DNA of 64,000 nt, taken from assembly GCF_001439805.1 (NCBI RefSeq), contig NZ_JYLK01000011.1, positions 124,001-188,000 on the forward strand, read 5' to 3'. Shown one piece after another: positions 1 to 8,936 of the stretch; position 1 is the stretch's first letter; each line of letters opens with the position of its first letter. The translations under genes and the position numbers were made by a program. This DNA is from Pseudomonas trivialis (GTDB taxonomy: Bacteria; Pseudomonadota; Gammaproteobacteria; Pseudomonadales; Pseudomonadaceae). The notes below the pieces were generated by a model. It had not been told where the DNA came from. It saw only the letters and a program-made list of their open reading frames with translations, and did no database searches.

Positions 1-768
1 TACGCCCGCGCCGGCATCAAGTCGGTGATGACCTTTGGCGTGTCCCACCACCTGGACGCCAACGGCAGCGACACCTGGCAGGAACGCGGCCTGGTCTCGC
101 GCATGTCGTCGATCATCAAGGACGCCGTGCCGGACATGATCGTGATGTCCGACACCTGTTTTTGCGAATACACCGACCACGGCCACTGCGGCGTGATGCA
201 CGGCGCCCATGTCGACAATGATGCGACCCTGGTCAACCTCGGCAAACAAGCCGTGGCCGCCGCCCGCGCCGGCGCCGATGTGATCGCCCCGTCAGCCGCG
301 ATGGACGGCCAGGTCCAGGCCATCCGCCGCGCCCTGGATGACGCCGGCTTCACCCACATCCCGATCATGGCCTATTCCACCAAATTCGCCTCGGCCCTTT
401 ACGGCCCGTTCCGCGAAGCCGGCGGCAGCGCCCTCAAGGGCGACCGTAAAAGCTACCAGATGAACCCAATGAACCGCCGTGAAGCCGTGCGCGAATCGCT
501 GCTGGATGAACAGGAAGGCGCGGACGCATTGATGGTCAAGCCCGCAGGCGCCTACCTCGACATCATCCGCGACATCCGCGAAGCCTCGCGTTTGCCGGTG
601 GCGGCGTATCAGGTAAGTGGTGAGTACGCGATGATCAAGTTCGGTGCCCAGGCGGGTGCGATTGACGAGGATCGCGTGGTGCGGGAGACGTTGGGGTCGA
701 TTAAGAGAGCGGGCGCGGATTTGATTTTTACGTATTTTGCGATGGAGTTGGCGTTGGCGGGGATTTGA
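1..768 (+). CDS. hemB: Delta-aminolevulinic acid dehydratase (porphobilinogen synthase), 5' end outside window
   Basis: The cytoplasmic enzyme joins two 5-aminolevulinate molecules into porphobilinogen in tetrapyrrole synthesis. The frame is open from base 1, so the N-terminal part lies to the left of the window. Both catalytic lysine segments are visible: AYSTKFASALYGPFREA and the Schiff-base motif MVKPAGAYLDI. The metal loop reads SDTCFCEYTDHGHCGVM, with three cysteines. This is the zinc-binding form typical of E. coli HemB. The characterised P. aeruginosa enzyme has aspartates at these positions and depends on magnesium. The C-terminus ends normally in a conserved helix (FTYFAMELALAGI). 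A REP-type palindrome follows directly. Family assignment is certain; that this is a second, zinc-type paralogue is an inference from the loop. Confidence 0.97.
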   Translation, partial: YARAGIKSVMTFGVSHHLDANGSDTWQERGLVSRMSSIIKDAVPDMIVMSDTCFCEYTDHGHCGVMHGAHVDNDATLVNLGKQAVAAARAGADVIAPSAAMDGQVQAIRRALDDAGFTHIPIMAYSTKFASALYGPFREAGGSALKGDRKSYQMNPMNRREAVRESLLDEQEGADALMVKPAGAYLDIIRDIREASRLPVAAYQVSGEYAMIKFGAQAGAIDEDRVVRETLGSIKRAGADLIFTYFAMELALAGI

Positions 769-783
769 ATTATCGCATTCCCC

Positions 784-828
784 TTGTGGCGAGCGAGCTT
801 GCTCGCGTTGGGCTGCGTAGCAGCCCCA
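784..828. repeat. REP-type palindromic repeat (GTGGCGAGC family)
   Basis: Two adjacent palindromes, GCGAGCGAGCTTGCTCGC and GGGCTGCGTAGCAGCCC, match the core shared by the repeats near 20.2, 22.4 and 27.2 kb. It lies just after hemB and may act as a transcription barrier. The remaining bases to 1086 are AT-rich and show no gene or clear signal. Confidence 0.75.
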
Positions 829-1086
829 TGGCTTGCGTTCACCGGTTTTTTTACGCTCTATCACTTATCTTTTGAGTAAACAGCGGTCGAATTTTTCTAC
901 TACATGGTTCAGCCATAGCACTCCTGATGACCACTGTTGGTGTAGTCAGGTAAATAAGGGCAGGTTGCGAGGCCCGTGTGTGGTTACTTAATTTATGGTG
1001 GCTAATTGCATTTTATGGATTTTGAATGGGGTGCACAGTTGTATGCGGTTTGCTGATGTCTAGTGGTGAACGAGTTTCTATGGTTT

Positions 1087-1443
1087 TCATTTTTCGCCTA
1101 TCTCAGCTTCGTACCTTTCAAGGCACTCTAATAAAATATGCATGAACTGTCGTTTGTCGATTATTTCATCGTCGAAATAAGTATCAAAAAGATGAAAAAC
1201 AGATTCAAAATCTTCATCGGTACTTAAGAAGTGATTAAGTGTGTCGATGTACCACTTGCGTCGAGCAGGTTCGTAGGAAATAAAGTCGGGTTTTGTCAGT
1301 CCGTCAAATAACTCCGAAAGCTCTTTGTTGTTGTTTATGTTTTTTGAGGTGATAAATAGCTCTCTTTCGACGTCGTCGTAATTTTCAAAACTATACGTAA
1401 AAAGCAGGCTTCGTATGATGGAGAGTTTCGGTTGATACTTCAT
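1087..1443 (-). CDS. Putative immunity protein for the adjacent Rhs toxin
   Basis: This is a 118-residue acidic, soluble protein with no signal peptide or membrane segment. It is rich in Phe, Tyr, Asp and Glu, as small immunity proteins often are. I do not recognise its family. Its ATG lies immediately after the Rhs stop codon on the same strand, which is the normal place for the cognate immunity gene of a polymorphic toxin and suggests translational coupling. Its base composition is clearly more AT-rich than the surrounding core genes, as is the toxin tail before it, pointing to transfer of the toxin/immunity pair as one cassette. The function is inferred from position only. Confidence 0.6.
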   Translation of the reverse strand: MKYQPKLSIIRSLLFTYSFENYDDVERELFITSKNINNNKELSELFDGLTKPDFISYEPARRKWYIDTLNHFLSTDEDFESVFHLFDTYFDDEIIDKRQFMHILLECLERYEAEIGEK

Positions 1444-4400
1444 TTAGAAATCCGTGTAAGCGGTGATTGGGTTGCCGTCTTCATCTAATATTACTGTGGC
1501 TTTCCTTTGCTTTCCATACTCTAGCGTGCGCTTTTTGTAACCCTCTCCAATTATTTTTCCCATGTCCATAGGATCTCGTGATGCTTCAGGTCCTACGTTA
1601 TGAAATATAAGTTTTGCACGGTAGATTGAATTCAGTTGGTCCCTATGGCTGATATATCGTGTTGCGGCGCTAGGTATTTTTGGCTGACCGTTTCTTGCGC
1701 CCCCAATATGCCTTTCTATTTCTCCCGTGGTCGGATTTTTTCCTGTCTGAACTCTTTCAAGCTGGGAGCCTCGAGTTGTTTGTGCTCCATGCTTTTCTAA
1801 AAAGTGCGCTCTTGGGAATTCTTCTTCTATCTCCGCTAAACGTCTATAGGCATTAGCCTCTGCGAGTTCGTCAATTCTTGCCTGCCGCTCAGCTCGTGAA
1901 AATTGCGGTAGTGCAGGCTCTCCGTGATTTACGTTCTCTGCAGGATTTTCAGCTGTAGTGCTTGATTTACATCCATCTCCACCTGGGCATGTGCTTAGCC
2001 CCAGCGGATCCACCCAGCCTGTCGGATTCGGCACGTACTGGTAAGCATTGATCCCGCCCGCCAGCTTCACCGGGTCCGGCGTCAGATAGCGCCCAACATC
2101 CGGATTGTAGTAGCGATGTCGGTTGTAGTGCAGGCCGCTTTCCTGATCGAAGTATTGACCTTGAAAGCGCAGCGGGTTATCGATTTTGCCGACGTCGAGG
2201 CGGCTGATCTGGCCGTAGGCTCGGTAGTGCGCGGACCAGACGATTTCGCCGTCTGCGGCGGTGAGTTCCTGCGGCGTGCCGAGGTGGTCGAGTTGGTAGT
2301 GGTAGGGTTTGGTGGCCCCGGGGCCGAAACCTTCCAGCAGGGCCAATGGCCGGAAGCTGTCGGGTTCGTAGAGGTAGCTGCGGTGGCGGTCGGCGTGGTG
2401 TTCGGCGATCAGTTTGTCGCCTTGCCAGAAAAACTCGGTCGTTATGCCGTCAACGGTTTTGCTGATGCGGCGGCCAAAGGGGTCGTAGCGATAGCGGGCG
2501 GTTTGGCCGTTGGGCTTTTTGACGGCGATCAGCCGGTGCTGGCAGTCGTAGCGATATTCGGTGACCAGTGCGTGACCTTTGCCACGACGTTTGCGGATCA
2601 GGTTGCCGAAGGCGTCGTGGTCGTAATGCCGGTCGCCCTGGATCAGCAGGCGATTGCCGGCGACGATATCCGGGCCGGGGCGGTCGTGCATCAGCAGGTT
2701 GCCGGCCGGGTTGTGACCGAAGCGTTCCTGTAAGTCCTGCGAATGGTCGGCGCGGGTCAGGCGGTGGAGCGGGTCGTAGGCGTAGTGGTGTTCGCCTTTG
2801 CGCGTATCGAGGATGCGGGCGAGGTTGCCGGATTTGTCGTAGTCGTATTGGCGGCGGTAGAGGTTTTGGTGCTGCTGAGTGATCGCGTGGGCGTGCAGGC
2901 GGTGTTGGTCGTCGTAATGATAATGGCTGAGCAGTTGGCCTTGCTGTCGTTGCTGCTCCTGACCGGCTTTGAATAGATGCGAGGTGAGCACTTCACCGTT
3001 GAGTTCGACGGTGCCGAGGTGACCACCTTTATCGTGGTTAAACGTGACGCGGTTGTTATCGGGCAGGCGCAGGCGCTGCAGTTGTCCGCAGGCGTCATAG
3101 CCATAACGCAAGGTGCCCCAGCCCTGATGCTCGGCGGTCAGGCGGTTTTGTCGATCGTATTCGTAGGCCAGCGCCCAGTGGCCGTCTTCGACGCTGAGGA
3201 GATTGCCCTGGCGGTCGTAGGTGTAATCCACCTTATTGCCGTCCGGCAGGGTTTTTCTGACAAGACGTCCGGCGTGGTCACGCGCGTAGCGGGTAACCAA
3301 CTGACTGCCATCGTCGCCATGTTCGGTCTTTTCCTGCAGATGGCCGTTGAGGTCATAAACGTAGGCGGTACGCTGGCCGTCAAAGCCGATTTCCTGTTGG
3401 ATCAACCCGTTGGGGTGATAGGCAAGCCGGTAAGTCTCGCCGACCTCGTTTTCGATCTCGGTCAGCAATAGCCGCACGTTGTCATAGCGGTACTGGACCT
3501 GGGTGCCGTCGGCATTGAGTCGCCGACTGATCACGTGCAGCCCATCGGCATACTCGTAGCGGGTGACGTGGCCCCGTTCATCGCGTTCGGCGGTGATTTT
3601 TCCGTAGGCGTTGTAGCTGTATTCGCGACACGCACCGCCCGGCAGCACCAAACGGACCAACCGACCTACGCTGTCCCACTGATACTGGGTCAGCGCGCCA
3701 TGCTCATCCTCGCGGGCAACCTCCCGTCCCAGGTCGTCATAGCGATAGCGCCTGATCCCGCCATTGGGCAACTGCTCCTCAAGCAGTTGCCCGCGCTCAT
3801 TCCACACCAGCCGCTGACAACTGTGATCGGGATACCACACCCCAATCAGTTGCCCGTGTTTGTTGTAGCTGTAGTCGGTGACATGGCCGTCAGGATCGGT
3901 CTTGCGCGTTACGTCGCCTTGTTCATTACGCTCGTATTTCCAAACCGCCTCACCCCGGCGCACCACCCGTACGAACCCGTTGTCATGCTCGTAGGACGTC
4001 GGCTCATCGTCCCCGGGAAACAGCGCTACCAAGCGTCCAGCCTCGTCGTACTGATACGCTGTCACCGCGCCCAGCGGGTCCTGCTCAACCGTCAGCCGGC
4101 CTTTTTCATCGTAGGATTTGAAGTGCTGAGCGCCATCCGGATCAACCCTCTGCACCAGCCGCGCCCGCGGGTCGTGCACATACACTTCCTGACTGCCATC
4201 GGCGTTATGCACGGTGACGCGCCCGTCATCACCCCACACATAGCGCGTGTCCATCTGCGTAAAACTGGCCCAGTGCCGCACACAGCGCGCCGCCTTGCCG
4301 GAACGTTCCCACGCCCAGAAGAAACTCGCCCCACCGGCCAGCTCACGCTCCAGAATCACGTGCTGTTCGTCGTACCGATAAACCTCGCATTCACCTACGG

Positions 4401-6273
4401 CATTGGTCGCTGACACCAGCCGGCCGGCGTCGTAGGCGTAGGACACCACCGTCTGTTCAGTCACCCACTCGTAAGGCTCACGCCCCTTGGCGCGATGCAC
4501 CTGGTAGTCCACCGCGCCAATCCGGCCCTGCGCATAGCGCAACCACAGCGAGCGCCCGGCGCCGTTATCCAGCCGTTCAATGCGCCCCAGCACGTCGCGG
4601 GAAATGCGCAGCCGGTTGTCATACGCATCGCTGATCGACACCAGCACGCCATCGCGAAAGTGGTAAAACCGCGACGCCTGGGCCAGCACCAGCTCATCCG
4701 GCAAGTCCCCCAAAAAGATCGCTGCTTCCGCCAGGCTGTTGGTGATCGCCGGTCGCGAAACGGTCGGCATGGGAAACGAGGTCGAGCGATTCTCATGGTC
4801 GGTCCACACCACCGAATCGCCGGACACCACCAGCCGCTGCGCCAGGGCATGACTCCAGCCAAACCCCAGCCCAACATCGATTCCCACCGCGCTGGTGCGA
4901 TACACCCGCGTCCACTCAAACGGTAAAATCCCGTCCAGCGTGCCGTCGGTGAGGGTGAGCAATTCCTCGCCGGTGACCATCGACACCGGGCAGCCGTGGG
5001 TCACGGTTTTATCGGAAGAAGCAGCTGCATCCCCCGCCGGGTTCTTCGCCGAAGCCGGCACGTCATCCACGGGCGATTCGTGCACGAGTGCTGTGCGCTG
5101 CTTCTTGCTGCGCACCGCCGGCACGGCGTTCGGCACCAGCTCCTCGCCCACCTTCAGCGGCGCCACCGTCTTGATCGGCGTGGCCGCACTGGCTAACAAC
5201 ACCGGCTTCAGCGCATCGGTATGCTCGTCCAGGTTCGCCTTGCCAAAGTGACTGGCTATCTGCTGCAACCACTGGCGTGTACGGTGAGACTTGATGCGGC
5301 CGAACACTTTCGTACTGATGCGCACCGCCATGCCCATCCCGGCCGTCGCCATCCCCAGCAACAAATTGATCAGTACTTCGGCGCCGAGCTCTCCCAGCAT
5401 TTCGTTCATGTAGGGCGGCGGCAGCAGGCGCATCCAACTGACCAGCGCCGTCAGGTACACGAACAACAAGGGTTCATCGCTGAGCACCAGTAACCCCTTG
5501 GCGAGGGTCTCGGCACTCAACGCCAGTAACTGGTCAAGTTCTGCCTGTGAGAGGTAATGCAGCAGCTTTTCAGCATTTGCCAACGGGGCTGAAAGCCACT
5601 CCAACAGCTGCTTGATGCTGTCCCACAATGAATACAGCGCTTCGCTGAAGCCTTGGGCGTAGGCTCGATGCAACGAGAGGTAGCGCTTGAGAAAATTCGC
5701 CTCGGAATAGCCCTTCCACAACGGTTCGAATGTGTCGTGCCATTCATTGCGCAGCCAACTTTCGAGCGGCGCGATCACCGATTGATAGGAGGCGTACAGC
5801 GCCTTGAAGTGCTCCTGGGAAACGTTGGGGTAAAAGCTGATGCGGTAACGCTGGTTACGATCACATTCCTTGACCTCAAGAATGCCGCCGGGCCCGATGG
5901 TGTGATGGATGGGCTCGCCCAGCGGCCCACCGTTCGAGTCAATCCGCTGCAGCACCACCGGCGTATTGCCAATGGGCACAAAGCGTGAACTCTCGAACAT
6001 ATGCACCAGCGTCAGCGTGCCGTCAGCAGGGCAGGCGGCGACGGTGCTGCTGGGGAAGAGTGGACGAGTGATCGGAGCGACCACCACCTCGTCGCCGACC
6101 TTGAACACCTGCTCGATATCGAGCGCGGAAAAGCTGAAATAGCTTTGCGCCCATAGATCGTAGGAATTGAGGCAACGCCGGAAATCGCCGAGAACGGATT
6201 CGACATCCCGTGTCTTCGAGTCCATGGCGGCCAGCACCAGAAAGCCAATGGCCTGACTGGTAGGGTTGATCAT
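1444..6273 (-). CDS. Rhs-family polymorphic toxin with variable C-terminal toxin domain
   Basis: The protein has 1609 residues. Residues 1-340 form an unusual N-terminal region with hydrophobic stretches near 265-325 (LLFVYLTALVSWMRLL and a Gly/Ala-rich segment). No PAAR motif is visible. At about 425 a DUF6531-like segment begins (HGCPVSMVTGEELL). YD/RHS repeats follow from about 500 to 1310. The Rhs core lies at about 1325-1425 (HYQLDHLGTPQEL, GRYLTPDPVKLAGGINAYQY) and ends at DPLGL, the usual boundary before the toxin. The last 185 residues are AT-rich. They carry HFLEKHGAQTT, an ATRYISHRD segment, a GEGY motif and a final DGNPITAYTDF, reminiscent of RNase A-like CdiA toxins. That toxin assignment is tentative. 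Secretion by type VI is plausible, because an hcp/tss operon lies at the far end of the window. Confidence 0.93.
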   Translation of the reverse strand: MINPTSQAIGFLVLAAMDSKTRDVESVLGDFRRCLNSYDLWAQSYFSFSALDIEQVFKVGDEVVVAPITRPLFPSSTVAACPADGTLTLVHMFESSRFVPIGNTPVVLQRIDSNGGPLGEPIHHTIGPGGILEVKECDRNQRYRISFYPNVSQEHFKALYASYQSVIAPLESWLRNEWHDTFEPLWKGYSEANFLKRYLSLHRAYAQGFSEALYSLWDSIKQLLEWLSAPLANAEKLLHYLSQAELDQLLALSAETLAKGLLVLSDEPLLFVYLTALVSWMRLLPPPYMNEMLGELGAEVLINLLLGMATAGMGMAVRISTKVFGRIKSHRTRQWLQQIASHFGKANLDEHTDALKPVLLASAATPIKTVAPLKVGEELVPNAVPAVRSKKQRTALVHESPVDDVPASAKNPAGDAAASSDKTVTHGCPVSMVTGEELLTLTDGTLDGILPFEWTRVYRTSAVGIDVGLGFGWSHALAQRLVVSGDSVVWTDHENRSTSFPMPTVSRPAITNSLAEAAIFLGDLPDELVLAQASRFYHFRDGVLVSISDAYDNRLRISRDVLGRIERLDNGAGRSLWLRYAQGRIGAVDYQVHRAKGREPYEWVTEQTVVSYAYDAGRLVSATNAVGECEVYRYDEQHVILERELAGGASFFWAWERSGKAARCVRHWASFTQMDTRYVWGDDGRVTVHNADGSQEVYVHDPRARLVQRVDPDGAQHFKSYDEKGRLTVEQDPLGAVTAYQYDEAGRLVALFPGDDEPTSYEHDNGFVRVVRRGEAVWKYERNEQGDVTRKTDPDGHVTDYSYNKHGQLIGVWYPDHSCQRLVWNERGQLLEEQLPNGGIRRYRYDDLGREVAREDEHGALTQYQWDSVGRLVRLVLPGGACREYSYNAYGKITAERDERGHVTRYEYADGLHVISRRLNADGTQVQYRYDNVRLLLTEIENEVGETYRLAYHPNGLIQQEIGFDGQRTAYVYDLNGHLQEKTEHGDDGSQLVTRYARDHAGRLVRKTLPDGNKVDYTYDRQGNLLSVEDGHWALAYEYDRQNRLTAEHQGWGTLRYGYDACGQLQRLRLPDNNRVTFNHDKGGHLGTVELNGEVLTSHLFKAGQEQQRQQGQLLSHYHYDDQHRLHAHAITQQHQNLYRRQYDYDKSGNLARILDTRKGEHHYAYDPLHRLTRADHSQDLQERFGHNPAGNLLMHDRPGPDIVAGNRLLIQGDRHYDHDAFGNLIRKRRGKGHALVTEYRYDCQHRLIAVKKPNGQTARYRYDPFGRRISKTVDGITTEFFWQGDKLIAEHHADRHRSYLYEPDSFRPLALLEGFGPGATKPYHYQLDHLGTPQELTAADGEIVWSAHYRAYGQISRLDVGKIDNPLRFQGQYFDQESGLHYNRHRYYNPDVGRYLTPDPVKLAGGINAYQYVPNPTGWVDPLGLSTCPGGDGCKSSTTAENPAENVNHGEPALPQFSRAERQARIDELAEANAYRRLAEIEEEFPRAHFLEKHGAQTTRGSQLERVQTGKNPTTGEIERHIGGARNGQPKIPSAATRYISHRDQLNSIYRAKLIFHNVGPEASRDPMDMGKIIGEGYKKRTLEYGKQRKATVILDEDGNPITAYTDF

Positions 6274-6383
6274 GAGACAGCCCCGCCAACCAGGGCCTTA
6301 ACGAACAAATCCATCTGCAATCCCTCGCACTGTGTGATCAGGCGACGGACTTTGCCGAGGTCGGGGTAGGAGGGGAGTAGAGG
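6270..6383 (-). pseudogene. Possible 3' remnant of a gene once upstream of rhs
   Basis: A short open stretch encodes a tail ending LFVKALVGGAVS and stops with TGA overlapping the rhs ATG (ATGA). Such four-base overlaps are typical of translationally coupled operon genes. The frame is closed by TAA at 6384-6386, only about 37 codons upstream. No start or domain is recognisable. It could be the end of a lost chaperone or adaptor gene, or simply leader sequence. Confidence 0.3.
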
Positions 6384-6518
6384 TTATCCGAGGCTCACGT
6401 GGGAGATTTCAGCAGTATGCGCCCTCTTGCAAATGGCGCAGGGCAGAGTGGCGAACCCGCGTTAGACTTGCCTGTCGATATCCGCACTGTCTGGCCCGTT
6501 GTTATCCAAGGAAGCTCC

Positions 6519-7604
6519 ATGTACTCAACACGCTTGATCCTCAGCCTCACGACTTTGCTGGTGCTGGCCGGCTGCTCAACGTCACGCGGCCCGCAGCAGC
6601 CGGAACGCAGCGAGGCCGAGGTGAAGGCGCAGATCGTGCGCCTGCTGCCCGCTAAAGTCGCCGACCGCAACGGTTGGGCCCATGACATTTACACCGCGTT
6701 CGACACCCAGCACATCTACCCCAGCACCGAAAATATCTGCGCCGTGCTGGCGGTGACCGAGCAGGAGTCTACCTACCAGGTCGACCCGCCCGTGCCGAAT
6801 ATGGGCAAGATCGCCCAGGATGAAATCCTGCGCCGTGCCGGCAAGGTGCATGTGCCGGCGTTTGTGGTGCGCAGCGCCTTGCAGGTGCGTTCGCCCGGCG
6901 GCAAGACCTACGCCGAGCGTCTGAATGCCGCGCGCACCGAGAAGGACCTCAGCGGTATCTTCGACGATTTCATCAGCATGGTGCCCCTGGGCAATACGCT
7001 GTTCGGCGGTTTCAACCCGGTGCACACCGCAGGCCCGATGCAGGTCAGCATCGAGTTTGCGCAGAAGCAGGCGCGCGATTATCCGTACACGGTGGACGGC
7101 ACGATTCGCCGCGAAGTGTTCACCCGCCGTGGCGGCATGTACTTCGGCATCGCTCACTTGCTGGGCTACCCGGTCAATTATGACCAGCCGCTTTATCGCT
7201 TTGCCGACTTCAATGCGGGGTGGTACGCAAGCCGCAATGCCGCGTTCCAGGCGGCGGTCAGCCGCGTTTCCGGCAGTGAGTTGGCGTTGGATGGGGACCT
7301 GATTCGCTACGGCTCGGTGCTGCCCGGCACCACCGAGCTGGCGGTGCGCTCGCTGGGTGCGAAACTGGACATGCGCAACCCCAGCATCCGTAGCCAGCTG
7401 GAACAGGGCGAGCAATTGGATTTCGAGGACACGACCCTCTACAAACGCGTGTTTGCCCTGGCCGACAAGGCAGCCGGCAAGCCGCTGCCGCGTGCCGTGT
7501 TGCCGGGCATTGTGCTCAAGAGTCCGAAGATCACCCGAAACCTCACCACGGCATGGTTTGCCAAACGGGTGGATGAGCGTTATCAACGCTGCATGAAACG
7601 CTGA
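6519..7604 (+). CDS. DUF1615-family lipoprotein
   Basis: The protein has 361 residues. The chosen ATG begins a lipoprotein signal peptide (MYSTRLILSLTTLLVLAGC, lipobox LAGC), so it should be lipidated and exported. The earlier in-frame codons would spoil this signal. The body matches my recollection of DUF1615, a family of uncharacterised proteobacterial lipoproteins. It includes TEQESTYQVDPPVPNMG, which looks like the glutamate region of a lysozyme-like or transglycosylase fold, and GPMQVSIEFAQ, which resembles the GxMQ motif of such enzymes. A cell-wall role is therefore an inference. It is monocistronic and ends before a long inverted repeat. Confidence 0.88.
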   Translation: MYSTRLILSLTTLLVLAGCSTSRGPQQPERSEAEVKAQIVRLLPAKVADRNGWAHDIYTAFDTQHIYPSTENICAVLAVTEQESTYQVDPPVPNMGKIAQDEILRRAGKVHVPAFVVRSALQVRSPGGKTYAERLNAARTEKDLSGIFDDFISMVPLGNTLFGGFNPVHTAGPMQVSIEFAQKQARDYPYTVDGTIRREVFTRRGGMYFGIAHLLGYPVNYDQPLYRFADFNAGWYASRNAAFQAAVSRVSGSELALDGDLIRYGSVLPGTTELAVRSLGAKLDMRNPSIRSQLEQGEQLDFEDTTLYKRVFALADKAAGKPLPRAVLPGIVLKSPKITRNLTTAWFAKRVDERYQRCMKR

Positions 7605-7632
7605 GCCTCTCCAGTCATGATGAAGAGCACCA

Positions 7633-7719
7633 TGTGGGAGGGGGCTTGCCCGATAGCGGTGATGCAGTCACGGGTGCGCTGACTGAACCACCGCTATCGG
7701 GAGCAAGCCCCCTCCCACA
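7633..7719. repeat. Long inverted REP pair (GTGGGAGGGGGCTTGC family)
   Basis: The left arm from 7634 (GTGGGAGGGGGCTTGC, then CGATAGCGGT) is mirrored by the right arm ending at 7718 (ACCGCTATCGG, then GCAAGCCCCCTCCCAC). The roughly 30-base loop differs from that of the copy at 41.7 kb. Two REP units facing each other form a REPIN-like unit. It sits between the convergent DUF1615 and thiolase genes. Confidence 0.8.
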
Positions 7720-7743
7720 GTTGGACTGTGTTGGCCTGTGAAA

Positions 7744-8925
7744 TCAGCTGCGTTCGAGGGCCAGGGCCACGCCCTGACCGCCCCCGATGCACAGGGTGGC
7801 CAGGCCTTTTTTGGCATCGCGCTTGATCATTTCATGCAGCAGGGTCACCAGCACGCGGCAGCCTGAAGCGCCGATCGGGTGGCCGATGGCGATGGCGCCT
7901 CCGTTGACGTTGACCTTGTCGGCGTCCCACTCCAGTTCCTTGCCCACCGCCAGAGCCTGCGCGGCGAAGGCTTCATTGGCTTCGATCAGGTCCAGGTCGG
8001 CGAGTGTCCAACCGGCCTTGTCCAGGCAGCGGCGGGTCGCCGACACTGGGCCGATGCCCATGATGGCCGGGTCGACGCCGGCATTGGCGTAGCTGGCGAT
8101 ACGCGCCAGCACCGGCAGCCCGAGTGCCTTGGCTTTGTCCGCGCTCATCAGCAACACCGCCGCTGCGCCGTCGTTGAGGCTGGAAGCGTTGCCGGCCGTG
8201 ACGCTGCCGTCTTTCTTGAACGCGGGCTTGAGTTTACCCAGGGACTCGGCCGTGGTGCCGGTGCGTGGTTGCTCATCCACGGTAAAGGCTACGGGGTCGC
8301 CCTTGCGCTGGGGAATCAGGACCGGCGTAATCTCATCGACAAATCGCCCGGCTTCAATCGCCGCAGCGGCTTTTTGCTGGGACGCGGCGGCGAAGGCATC
8401 CTGGGCTTCACGGCTGATGCCGTACTTGTCCACCAGGTTCTCGGCGGTGATGCCCATGTGGTAGTCGTTGAATGCATCCCACAGGCCATCGGTGATCATG
8501 CTGTCGACCATTTTGGCGTGGCCCATGCGCAAACCGGTGCGCGCGGCCGGCAACACATAGGGGGCCAGGCTCATGTTTTCCATGCCGCCGGCGATGATCA
8601 CCTCGGCGTCGCCGCAGCGGATCGCCTGCGCGCCCAGGTGCAGGGCCTTGAGGCCCGAGCCGCAGACCTTGTTCAAGGTCAGGGCCGGTACGGCGTGGGG
8701 CAAGCCGGCGAGGATCGAGGCCTGGCGCGCCGGGTTCTGGCCCGAGCCTGCGGTGAGCACCTGGCCGAGGATCACTTCATCCACCTGGGCCGGATCCAGG
8801 CCGGTCTGCTCCAGCAGGCGGCGGATCACGGCGGCGCCGAGTTCCGGTGCCGGAATAGTCGCCAGCGAACCCTGGAAGCTGCCCACGGCGGTGCGGGTGG
8901 CAGCAACAATCACGACGTCTTGCAT
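7744..8925 (-). CDS. atoB: Acetyl-CoA C-acetyltransferase (thiolase)
   Basis: The enzyme cleaves acetoacetyl-CoA to two acetyl-CoA, or runs the reverse condensation. It has 393 residues, the usual thiolase length. The nucleophile cysteine is in NKVCGSGLKAL, the catalytic His in EANEAFAAQ and GGAIAIGHPIGASG, and the C-terminal Cys in LCIGGGQG. I chose the ATG at 8925 because GAGGAC lies 7 bases upstream; an in-frame GTG at 8940 has no such site. It is the last gene of an operon behind two CoA-transferase subunits. The arrangement CoA-transferase A, B, thiolase with a divergent LysR gene matches P. aeruginosa dhcA-dhcB-atoB, used for dehydrocarnitine and ketoacid breakdown. Confidence 0.95.
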   Translation of the reverse strand: MQDVVIVAATRTAVGSFQGSLATIPAPELGAAVIRRLLEQTGLDPAQVDEVILGQVLTAGSGQNPARQASILAGLPHAVPALTLNKVCGSGLKALHLGAQAIRCGDAEVIIAGGMENMSLAPYVLPAARTGLRMGHAKMVDSMITDGLWDAFNDYHMGITAENLVDKYGISREAQDAFAAASQQKAAAAIEAGRFVDEITPVLIPQRKGDPVAFTVDEQPRTGTTAESLGKLKPAFKKDGSVTAGNASSLNDGAAAVLLMSADKAKALGLPVLARIASYANAGVDPAIMGIGPVSATRRCLDKAGWTLADLDLIEANEAFAAQALAVGKELEWDADKVNVNGGAIAIGHPIGASGCRVLVTLLHEMIKRDAKKGLATLCIGGGQGVALALERS

Positions 8926-8936
8926 GGCATCGGTCC

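Noticed and set aside
2000..4950. Tandem DNA repeat or CRISPR-like array within rhs
   Set aside because: The periodicity is at protein level (YD repeats) with diverged codons. There are no identical repeats with uniform spacers, and I see no CRISPR array in the window.
2116..5251. Several 100-300-codon plus-strand frames across the rhs gene
   Set aside because: They come from the reverse of YD repeat codons and show no start signals or domains.
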